Source of the DNA: Burkholderiales bacterium UBA2647
GTDB lineage: Bacteria; Pseudomonadota; Gammaproteobacteria; Burkholderiales; Burkholderiaceae_E
NCBI GenBank assembly: GCA_002359635.1
Contig: DENJ01000038.1
Location: 1 to 14,177, forward strand
Length of the DNA: 14,177 nucleotides
Direction: 5' to 3'
Below are positions 8,519 through 14,177 of the stretch, piece by piece. Each line of letters begins with the position of its first letter. Position 1 is the stretch's first letter. Below the pieces are notes generated by a model. It was not told the origin of the DNA. It made no database searches and was given only the letters and a program-made list of their open reading frames with translations. Both the position numbers and the translations under genes were made by a program.

Positions 8519-11500
8519 CTACACGCCGTAGGGTAGGCCAAACGATGCGTAGCCGACCAAATCAACCTGATCGGTCAGCAAGGCTAATCCGGAACCGATG
8601 ACGGCAAGATCTGACTGTCCGTATTGCTTGATCAAGGGCATCAGTACCGCAAGATCTGCAGCGCTTGCCGCATGCCCAAAAACGTTTTGAAACAAAGCCC
8701 TGGCAACCGATGGATCGCTTCTCAGACCCCATTGCACAGCAAATTCTGCACTCTCAAACATCGCACTTGCGACTTGCGCTGGGGTCATGCCTTGATCACT
8801 AAGCTTGAGATAGCGGCCAACCAGTGAAGCATCCTTTAACGACGGGGCGCCCAAAACGGTGGCGATGAGCTTTGCAACCGATCCAGCCGCCCCTTCAAGG
8901 TCGAAAGCAAGCGCAAGGTCAGCGAACTGCAGCCTTTCCACGCCTTGTAACGAGTTGCTGCCACTGACGCCATCACGTGATGTCACCAAGAGCCGTCCTG
9001 AAAAAGGCGAGATCATGAGGTCATAAGCGGCGCGGGGCTGATCAAACACAGCACAGTCCAGACCTGCAAGGCCATCGATCCAGTCGTTTCCCTCGCCGGG
9101 AAAAAAACAGTCGTTGAGAGCGCTGCCAGTTAAAAAGTCGTCGTAGGCCGATCCAATGACCGCCTCAATAACGGTTCCGTAGGCAATGGCAAGATTTCCA
9201 AACGCAGCGTAATCCTCAGCTGTGCGGCCCACCGAGCTGCGGCTTCCAGGACTCAAGCTGATGCTTACGCCCACCGACGATGCTGAGGCGTCGATGACAT
9301 CATAGCCGCCTGAATCGACCAGTGTGAGAATGCCTGCTGCTGCCGGGGTGCCCACTTTGTAGACATGGTTTGAAAAATCAGGCGGCGGTGGACCGTAAAT
9401 CGTTTGCAATGCCAAAACGTCATCGATACTAAAGCTTTTCGGATACATGCCTGACCAAGGCAAGAGCTCTGACATCACACTAAAACTCATATCATTGCGC
9501 TCGGCTGAAATCACCGGCTTATTTTGGGCGCTTCCTTGCAGCGCAGGGTGCTGCAAACCGAGCGCGTGGCCTAGTTCGTGGAGCACCACCCAAAGGCCCT
9601 CTGAACCCGGCTTCAAGTTTTCGACGGTTTCAAGGTCTAGCCAAATATCGCCGGCAAGCGGCCCTTGAGCAGGATCAGGAGAAAAACTATACCCTTTGGT
9701 GTTGCGTTGCTGATTTACCCCGATGCGAATTTGGGCGAGTAAGGGATCCGCTTCCACCAGTCTGATGTCAGCCTGGGCGGCCGCGTCCTTGAATGCGGCC
9801 CGAATCGCGTCTTGCTGCGATGCACCGAGCAGGAAAAAACCGGTTCCGCCTCCGCCGTTACCCTCTGAGGGCGTTTTTTGAAGAAATCCATAACTGACTT
9901 CAACGCCCGTTCCCATCGGTTTGTCTCGATTCCAGCGCGCGGCACCCCCTTCAATCAAAGCCGCCGGTGCTTGCGCTTGCCAATCAACAAAATCCAATAA
10001 GGACTTTCGTTCGTTTCGCTGCGGCGAATTAAGCGAAAGGTACTCAAAATTCGTCAGCTCAATCGATGAGCTGCGCCCGTCTGTCGCACTCCACTGCAGG
10101 GTGAAACGCGTGAGCGAGGGGTCGTAACCCACTGAAAAGTTTTCCTTGCCAGGCATCCAGAAATTGAGCGTATCGATACCCCCTGCGCCATCCAGAATGT
10201 CGCCCCCCCAGGAGTCGTCAAAGAATTCATCGGCAGCCGACCCGATAACGGTGTCGGCAAAAGGTGATAGTGAAACCGCACCCACATTTGCAAAGGAGTC
10301 CCGATCACCCCAACCGTCGATTGCGTAGCCCTTGCTCAAATCGATGAACACCCCCGAAGGATTGTCCCAGTAGGCGACGCGGGCATCGGTTGATCGCTCT
10401 AAAAAGACGATCGTATCGTTGCCAGGTCCACCCAGAACCTGACCTGAAGCCCAGGAGATGATGTCGTCACCAGCGCCTCCGTGCACATGAAACCAATGCC
10501 GATACTGCTCTGGCGGGACGTCTTTTGACTGATCGATCGTATCGGCCTCGTCACTGAACCAGATCTCTTCGTGCCGCCGCTCCGGGCTAAAGAGCCTGAG
10601 CGTTTGGTCAGCAAACTCGATGAGCGCGATAGCTTTGAGCGTATCGACTGTATTGTTTTTTAGATACCGGACGGTTGCGTTACCGTTGCCTTGCTGATCA
10701 ACAACAAAGGATGACATGGGTTCTGCGTAGCGAACCACATCGATACCCCCACCACCCTCATAGGTGTCGTTACCCTGGGGCGGAAGCGTTTTGCTTCCAA
10801 AGCTCTGAACGCCGGGGTCACCCTCGAAAAAGTCGTTGTACGGCCCGCCAGTAAATGCGTTGATTCCCTCGATACGGTCACGAAACCCAAAGCCGTCGTT
10901 TTCAACACTGGACCATCCCACCCGAACCTTTACCGGCCCATTGGCATTGATGAAGCTCATGGTCTTTTCGCCGGAGCCCAAGCCACGAATTGCGTCGTAG
11001 CCCGGCCCGGCAAGGACGGTATAGCCAGCAACAAATTCAATGCGGTCGCTGCCCGCACTCCCGGCAATCGTCGCTGAGGCGGCATTCGGTTCCGTAAGAA
11101 GGCGCAAGGATTGGCCCGCAATCGCCTCCCGCGATGCCTCACTCAAACTCATCGTTTTATTCAGTGCGCTATCGGCCCGGTTGATCCGAATCGACTCGAA
11201 TTCAAGCAAGGTGATGGTCTCGGAAACCGTCGGGCCCCAGCGCAAGACATAAGCTTTCGATGTACTGTCAAATATAACGCTATAAGGACCCCGATTTTCC
11301 GCCCAAAACGACAAGGTATCGACTCCGGCACCGCCGATCAGGGTGTCGCCACCCCCTGAGTCGTAGACCGTGTCATCGCCATCGCTACCCACAAATCGGT
11401 CCGCGAAGTTTGAAAGGCTAACCTGAGCGACGTTAACAAGCCTGTCCCTACCGCCCCAGCCATCCAGTGCATAGCCTTCCTTCAAATTGACGTAAACCGC

Positions 11501-12169
11501 CGATGGCGAATCAAAATAGGCCGCAATGGCACTGTTGGGGTTGTCCAGGAAGGTAATCGTGTCGTCACCAGGCCCTCCGAGCACGTTACCCGATCGCCAG
11601 AAGATCAGGTCGTCGCCCGCGCCAGAAAACAAGTGGGTCCAGTTATACTGGCGATCGGCAGGAAGCACGAGACGCCGGTCAATTTGCTCGCTTGCTTCCG
11701 TACCGTAATAATCATCGCGGCCCAGGCCGCGAACGTTCAGATCGATTGTCTGATCGGTAAAAACGATTCGTGAAAAGCCTTCGAGCCTGTCGACCGTGCT
11801 GTAAATGATCGATCGAACCAAAGCGCGGTCCGACGCTTTGTCGAACTGCACCACATAGTCGCGCGCAGGGCCGGCGTAAAGCACGATGTCGTAACCACCG
11901 CCGCCCACGTAGGTATCGTCGCCCTTTGGGGGGTAGAGGGCGCTGCCAAAAATCTCGTTGCCCTGGTGACCCTGGATATAGTCTGACTGAGGACTTCCGA
12001 TATAAGCGTTAAAACCCTCGATACGGTCCTTGCTACCAAAACCATCATTGAGTACCAAGCCTTGATCGGCGCGAACCGTTACAGCGTTTGGACTATTTTC
12101 AAAGCTTAGTACTCTGGTGGCAAATCCAGTGGCCCTCAACGATTGGGATCCAGCGATGGCGACAGTCAT
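8519..12169 (-). CDS. Giant RTX metalloprotease with duplicated N-terminal beta-roll modules (peptidase M10 family)
   Basis: A 1216-residue, probably type I-secreted zinc metalloprotease without a signal peptide. In order: two homologous about 310-residue modules (A, 21-330; B, 404-713), each with a NDGFG..DRIEG motif and RTX-like GGPGDDTI/GGAGDD turns; an M10 catalytic domain (about 728-930) with HELGHALGLQHP, zinc histidines starting at H864, and a Met-turn SVMSELLPW around M899; the IDDVLALQTIYGPP segment typical of serralysins; a degenerate beta-roll (about 1000-1060, GEGNDWIDGLAGLD); and a helical DUF4214-like tail containing SDQGMTPAQVASAMFESAEF. The Met-turn tyrosine of serralysins is replaced by glutamate. 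The protein ends FGLPYGV. The ATG at 12169 precedes module A closely; no strong ribosome-binding site is visible. It is paralogous to the 1966-3651 protease over the catalytic and C-terminal regions. Protease or adhesin-like use of the repeats remains open. Confidence 0.9.
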   Translation of the reverse strand: MTVAIAGSQSLRATGFATRVLSFENSPNAVTVRADQGLVLNDGFGSKDRIEGFNAYIGSPQSDYIQGHQGNEIFGSALYPPKGDDTYVGGGGYDIVLYAGPARDYVVQFDKASDRALVRSIIYSTVDRLEGFSRIVFTDQTIDLNVRGLGRDDYYGTEASEQIDRRLVLPADRQYNWTHLFSGAGDDLIFWRSGNVLGGPGDDTITFLDNPNSAIAAYFDSPSAVYVNLKEGYALDGWGGRDRLVNVAQVSLSNFADRFVGSDGDDTVYDSGGGDTLIGGAGVDTLSFWAENRGPYSVIFDSTSKAYVLRWGPTVSETITLLEFESIRINRADSALNKTMSLSEASREAIAGQSLRLLTEPNAASATIAGSAGSDRIEFVAGYTVLAGPGYDAIRGLGSGEKTMSFINANGPVKVRVGWSSVENDGFGFRDRIEGINAFTGGPYNDFFEGDPGVQSFGSKTLPPQGNDTYEGGGGIDVVRYAEPMSSFVVDQQGNGNATVRYLKNNTVDTLKAIALIEFADQTLRLFSPERRHEEIWFSDEADTIDQSKDVPPEQYRHWFHVHGGAGDDIISWASGQVLGGPGNDTIVFLERSTDARVAYWDNPSGVFIDLSKGYAIDGWGDRDSFANVGAVSLSPFADTVIGSAADEFFDDSWGGDILDGAGGIDTLNFWMPGKENFSVGYDPSLTRFTLQWSATDGRSSSIELTNFEYLSLNSPQRNERKSLLDFVDWQAQAPAALIEGGAARWNRDKPMGTGVEVSYGFLQKTPSEGNGGGGTGFFLLGASQQDAIRAAFKDAAAQADIRLVEADPLLAQIRIGVNQQRNTKGYSFSPDPAQGPLAGDIWLDLETVENLKPGSEGLWVVLHELGHALGLQHPALQGSAQNKPVISAERNDMSFSVMSELLPWSGMYPKSFSIDDVLALQTIYGPPPPDFSNHVYKVGTPAAAGILTLVDSGGYDVIDASASSVGVSISLSPGSRSSVGRTAEDYAAFGNLAIAYGTVIEAVIGSAYDDFLTGSALNDCFFPGEGNDWIDGLAGLDCAVFDQPRAAYDLMISPFSGRLLVTSRDGVSGSNSLQGVERLQFADLALAFDLEGAAGSVAKLIATVLGAPSLKDASLVGRYLKLSDQGMTPAQVASAMFESAEFAVQWGLRSDPSVARALFQNVFGHAASAADLAVLMPLIKQYGQSDLAVIGSGLALLTDQVDLVGYASFGLPYGV
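10031..10960 (-). repeat. Intragenic tandem module B (residues 404-713 of the RTX protease)
   Basis: Second copy of the duplication. Landmarks: NDGFGFRDRIEG (424-435), NDTYEGGGGIDVV, VLGGPGNDTIVFLE (578-591), GYAIDGWGDRDSF (614-626), VSLSPFADTVIGSAADE. The offset to module A stays at 382-383 residues throughout, so almost no indels separate the copies, although the sequences have diverged considerably. Confidence 0.85.
11180..12109 (-). repeat. Intragenic tandem module A (residues 21-330 of the RTX protease)
   Basis: First copy of the long internal duplication. Landmarks: NDGFGSKDRIEG (41-52), DDTYVGGGGYDIV, VLGGPGDDTITFLD (196-209), GYALDGWGGRDRL (232-244), VSLSNFADRFVGSDGDD. Each landmark has a counterpart 382-383 residues later in module B. 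Confidence 0.85.
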
Positions 12170-12320
12170 GATCGATCACTTGAGCGATAAAGCCTTGGCT
12201 TCGAGAATTTTGGAGTGTAGCGAGCAAGCGCAATATCGCTAAAAGAAGTTGACTGGTTTTATGGTGATTGCCATGGGCATGTGCCCTGGTCTACGCATCA
12301 GCCCCTTTGATCTGGTCACA
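12170..12320. other. Intergenic region upstream of the giant RTX gene
   Basis: A 151 bp gap between the DUF6447 gene and the RTX gene, both on the minus strand. A short inverted repeat (gggca-tg-tgccc, 12274-12285) has no T-run on either side, so I do not call it a terminator. I see no convincing promoter; the RTX gene may be read from the DUF6447 promoter. Confidence 0.4.
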
Positions 12321-12545
12321 TTACTGAATGGTTTCGCCCAAACCAAGGATGGGATCGCTTGGCGCTACCAGCACCGCTTTCAGGGCGTTGGCATAAGCCT
12401 GGCGCGCCGTTTGCATCATTGCAAGCTCGCCTTGCAACTGCCGGATCTTTTGATCGCAAAGCATCAACATTTCAAGTCGCCCCTTCGCTTCTTGAGACAT
12501 CGCCTCCGTTTCGTAGTCATGACCATCGATTTGAACTTTTGCCAT
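12321..12545 (-). CDS. DUF6447 family small protein
   Basis: A 74-residue protein beginning MAKVQIDGHDYETEAMSQEA and continuing into an amphipathic, probably coiled-coil helix (KGRLEMLMLCDQKIRQLQGE). This is the layout of the DUF6447 small proteins; the function of the family is unknown. A longer reading from an ATG at 12590 exists but is rejected: GGAG at 12551-12554 sits 5 nt from the ATG at 12545 (2 nt from the tandem ATG at 12548), and a sigma70-like promoter at 12580-12609 would overlap the longer N-terminus. No signal peptide or membrane segment. It is the first gene of the minus-strand run ahead of the giant RTX protease, which suggests a link to RTX protein production, but this is only positional. 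The family call is from memory of the pattern. Confidence 0.75.
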   Translation of the reverse strand: MAKVQIDGHDYETEAMSQEAKGRLEMLMLCDQKIRQLQGELAMMQTARQAYANALKAVLVAPSDPILGLGETIQ

Positions 12546-12579
12546 CATCGCTCCGAATTCGCGCGGTCTACGCGGGTTG

Positions 12580-12609
12580 ATTACACTCAAAAGGGCAGTT
12601 TACCGTCAA
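12580..12609 (-). promoter_or_regulatory. Predicted sigma70-type promoter for DUF6447 and the downstream run
   Basis: On the minus strand TTGACG (12609-12604, five of six matches to the -35 consensus) is followed after 18 nt by TGTAAT (12585-12580, five of six matches to the -10). Transcription would start near 12573, about 28 nt before the ATG at 12545, with GGAG in between. Confidence 0.6.
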
Positions 12610-12715
12610 GTGAACTCTTGGGGTGAGACCAGCGGCATAGCTTGCCCCTGAAAAGCGGCTTGCTGCACCTCAGGCTGCGACCAAGGCCGGCGGCTCAGTC
12701 CAGGTAGGCATGCCG
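12610..12715 (+). pseudogene. Probable decayed tyrosine-recombinase C-terminus
   Basis: From 12645 one frame reads APEKRLAAPQAATKAGGS, closely resembling APETLLAASNAATKAVGS in the integrase fragment at the right end of the window, including an exact 16-nt match (gctgcgaccaaggccg). Just upstream gaactcttgggg would give ELLG, like KLLG of the intact-looking copy, but the intervening HTQVKTTQRYAH part is mostly deleted or frameshifted. It is too short and broken to function. Similarity in the left part (12610-12640) is weak and may be coincidental. Confidence 0.45.
12674..12689 (+). repeat. 16-nt direct repeat, left copy
   Basis: The sequence gctgcgaccaaggccg is identical to 14125-14140 and in the same orientation. 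The two copies flank the radical SAM gene and lie in homologous integrase-like remnants. Confidence 0.8.
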
Positions 12716-12805
12716 CACACCCCTAGTCTCGGGGATAAATTGTGGGAAATCCGTGCGCGAGGCAAGGACGGTATTTCGCGGACTTCCTTCAGCTTACGGC
12801 CTTGA
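12704..12805 (+). pseudogene. HigB/RelE (Gp49-like) toxin remnant
   Basis: The frame from 12704 reads VGMPHTPSLGDKLWEIRA and then RGKDGISRT before diverging and stopping at 12803-12805. The pattern G-MPH-x-LG-x-LWE-R-x-R-x-DGI-R is characteristic of the phage-derived Gp49-like/HigB toxin family (PF05973). Only about 27 residues of the roughly 100-residue toxin match; the N-terminal third and the C-terminal catalytic part (normally ending in a KKTQKTP-like segment) are absent. The first Met codon is at 12710. No antitoxin gene follows. I take it as a fragment left by deletion or recombination. The family call comes from motif memory, not a search. Confidence 0.5.
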
Positions 12806-12850
12806 CTTAGTGGCGAGAGCGCTCAATGTGACATCACTGAAAGATCTCAT

Positions 12851-13810
12851 TCAAGCTTGCAACACTCCATCCCGCACATGGCGCTCCCAGATCTGCCGCG
12901 CCTGCTGGAGTGCCTGAGGATCTCCGCCAAGAAAAGGAGCCACGCAGTGCTCACAGGGTCCACCCTTGGCAAGCGGCGTGATTAGTGATCGGCGCCAAGC
13001 TGCGCCCACTTGTCCGCCCCAGGCCTCAAAGATCGACCCGAAATCGTCGAGGTTGCCAAACAAGTGATCGGCATGGACTGGCGAGTCGCTGCGAATATGG
13101 CAGCAGGGCGTGACATTGCCGCTAAACCCGACATAAAAGTGCGCAAAGGGGAAGTGGCAGGGTGCGGTGCGAGCTGGCGGCTTCTTGACCACCTCGACCA
13201 AGCCACCGCGGTCGTTGCCATGTTCAAAGTAATTGATTGACCGTACCTCAATTTCGATACGGCTATGCGGGATCTGCGCCAGAATGAAGCTCCCGGCTTT
13301 CACTTGCTTATAGCGAATCTTCGACTTGAGCCTGCCGACGAGCTTGGCAATAAGGTTGAGCGCATCGACCTCTGAGTACTTGCCGTTATAGCGCGTGTGA
13401 ATGGACACATGCATATAGTCGAGACCTGCATCTGCGAGTGCTTGCAGGTACTCAGCATCGAGGTAGTCACCGTTGGTGTATGTCATCAGCCTGGCACGTG
13501 GTGCGGCGGCACGAGCCTCTCTCAGCCGATCCACAATGGCACGGTCCGCAAGCGGCTCGTTGTAACTCTGAAAAACGAGGTTTCCCGCATAGTCAATCTC
13601 GGCCAAATTACCAATAATCAACTTCCAGTGCTCTGGTCGCATTTGCTTGTTGTCGCCCAATCGGTCCCCAACCACATTAGGGCAATAATTGCAGCGCCGG
13701 TTGCAATATGAATGCGTCTCAATTTCCACGCGGCTGACCGATTTCGCAAACACTTCACGTGCCGAAGACCGGCTGGACAAGGGGCGAAAAACTTCAGCGG
13801 CCACGTACAT
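12851..13810 (-). CDS. Radical SAM protein with SPASM-like C-terminus
   Basis: A 319-residue radical SAM enzyme. The [4Fe-4S]-SAM cluster motif is CNRRCNYC (C36, C40, C43), in the context RVEIETHSYCNRRC. QSYNEPLAD (the glycine-rich/E-containing strand 2 motif) and MTYTNGDYLDAEYL follow, as in SPASM/twitch enzymes. The C-terminal part has cysteines C218 (APCHFPF), C236-C237 (GNVTPCCHIRSD), C286 and C289 (GPCEHC), which fit an auxiliary-cluster domain, with the usual HLFGNLDDFGSIFEAW between them. Such enzymes modify peptides, sugars or cofactors; no precursor peptide is recognisable nearby, so the substrate is open. The ATG at 13810 is the only start before an upstream in-frame stop; the ribosome-binding site is poor. 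It has the same strand as the RTX/DUF genes but is separated from them by gene remnants, so it is probably not in that operon. Confidence 0.88.
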   Translation of the reverse strand: MYVAAEVFRPLSSRSSAREVFAKSVSRVEIETHSYCNRRCNYCPNVVGDRLGDNKQMRPEHWKLIIGNLAEIDYAGNLVFQSYNEPLADRAIVDRLREARAAAPRARLMTYTNGDYLDAEYLQALADAGLDYMHVSIHTRYNGKYSEVDALNLIAKLVGRLKSKIRYKQVKAGSFILAQIPHSRIEIEVRSINYFEHGNDRGGLVEVVKKPPARTAPCHFPFAHFYVGFSGNVTPCCHIRSDSPVHADHLFGNLDDFGSIFEAWGGQVGAAWRRSLITPLAKGGPCEHCVAPFLGGDPQALQQARQIWERHVRDGVLQA

Positions 13811-13971
13811 TCGACGAGTATAAATGACCCACGCTCGCGCTCCGACTTGCCGCGGATCTCGACCCCACGAAAATGGCTACGTCGCAATCCAGGATTGAAC
13901 GGCTAAAGAGTGGCACTTTGACGTCCTCGATGAGGCCCGCCGCTTCGGTAAGCGCCACCTCGATGAGATAA
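13811..13971. other. Region between the radical SAM gene and the integrase remnant
   Basis: No complete gene is visible. On the minus strand a frame without a normal start stays open for about 61 codons (roughly 13985 to 13794) and includes LSGYLIEVALTEAAGLIEDV, with coding-like codon choice. The plus strand reads WHFDVLDEARRFGKRHLDEI in one frame. Neither is recognised. At most one can be real, and either would be a fragment. Confidence 0.3.
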
Positions 13972-14177
13972 CCCGACAGAAATCTTCACCACAGCTTTGC
14001 GAGTCTATTGATCAACTCCGGGCGTAGCCTCTATGAGGTCCAAAAGCTCCTTGGGCACACCCAGGTCAAGACGACCCAACGCTATGCACACCTGGCCCCT
14101 GAGACCCTGCTGGCTGCAAGCAACGCTGCGACCAAGGCCGTCGGTTCCATCATGGGTGTGATGCCTAACCGGGTGGT
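13972..14177 (+). pseudogene. Tyrosine recombinase/phage integrase C-terminal fragment
   Basis: The frame reads PDRNLHHSFASLLINSG, RSLYEVQKLLGHTQVKTTQR and YAHLAPETLL. The LLGHTQ.KTTQRYAHL block, with the box-II histidine and the nucleophilic tyrosine, is diagnostic of tyrosine site-specific recombinases. An in-frame stop (taa, 13969-13971) lies only four codons upstream of NLHHSF and no N-terminal or core-binding domain precedes it, so it is a truncated remnant. The normal HxLR of the catalytic HDLRH motif appears as RNLHH: the first histidine and the arginine are lost. The frame is still open at the window end. Confidence 0.8.
14125..14140 (+). repeat. 16-nt direct repeat, right copy
   Basis: An exact copy of gctgcgaccaaggccg, also found at 12674-12689. 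Here it lies inside the readable integrase frame (AATKA). The flanking bases are also similar between copies (gcccctga upstream, an atgcc a little downstream). Confidence 0.8.

Noticed and set aside
10031..12109. Regularly spaced RTX-coding repeats as a CRISPR array
   Set aside because: The periodicity is in the protein (glycine/aspartate turns and a 382-residue module) within one intact frame; there are no short identical DNA repeats with unique spacers.
12271..12288. Short inverted repeat gggca-tg-tgccc as a terminator downstream of DUF6447
   Set aside because: The stem is only 5 bp and no T-run follows on the minus strand.
12546..12590. A longer N-terminus (15 more residues) for the DUF6447 protein
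   Set aside because: It would overlap the predicted -10 element and precede the well-placed GGAG; the extra residues do not look like the family.
12249..12626. A 125-codon plus-strand frame over the DUF6447 gene
   Set aside because: It is antisense to a small gene with family similarity, promoter and ribosome-binding site. Its composition (many His, Arg, Leu) is typical of a shadow frame.
12590..12850. A functional toxin-antitoxin pair
   Set aside because: The toxin-like frame covers only about 27 matching residues and stops early, and no antitoxin-like helix-turn-helix frame follows.
12821..12850. A plus-strand frame LARALNVTSLKDLIQACN as an antitoxin or the continuation of the toxin
   Set aside because: It has no start, runs antisense into the radical SAM gene, and does not match the expected end of a HigB toxin.

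Overview
The window (about 55% GC by eye) looks like accessory DNA from a Gram-negative proteobacterium, probably a betaproteobacterium of the Burkholderiales type. That assignment is an inference from the gene families present (RTX M10 metalloproteases with no signal peptide, a DUF1800/DUF1501 pair, DUF6447, a methyltransferase-glycosyltransferase fusion) and from general codon and GC character. There is no rRNA, tRNA or housekeeping gene to confirm it.

Layout. 29-1873 (-) encodes a methyltransferase/glycosyltransferase fusion. A 77-92 bp intergenic region separates it from a divergent serralysin-like RTX metalloprotease (1966-3651, +). That gene meets a family-4 glycosyltransferase (3608-5329, -) tail to tail, with a 44 bp coding overlap. 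The glycosyltransferase is the last gene of a long minus-strand run. In transcription order the run is: a DUF6447 small protein (12545-12321) behind a good sigma70-like promoter; a giant RTX metalloprotease of 1216 residues (12169-8519); a DUF1800 lipoprotein (about 8414-6735); a DUF1501 protein (6738-5368), coupled to DUF1800 by an ATGA overlap; and the glycosyltransferase. Farther right, 12851-13810 (-) is a radical SAM/SPASM protein. Gene debris lies on both sides of it on the plus strand: a HigB/Gp49-like toxin fragment and a probable decayed integrase end on the left (about 12610-12805), and the C-terminus of a tyrosine recombinase on the right (13972 to the window end).

How the genes may work together (inference). 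Two secreted RTX proteases with related C-terminal halves bracket an envelope pair (DUF1800 lipoprotein plus Tat-exported DUF1501) and glycosyltransferases. This suggests a cell-surface or secreted-protein locus in which large calcium-binding RTX proteins leave through a type I secretion system encoded elsewhere, and the products or the cell surface are glycosylated. No ABC exporter, membrane fusion protein or TolC-like gene is in the window.

The most unusual object is the 1216-residue protein. It carries two about 310-residue, RTX-rich tandem modules in front of its M10 protease domain, the reverse of the classical serralysin order, and its Met-turn lacks the usual tyrosine. The right end appears to be a recombination scar around the radical SAM gene.
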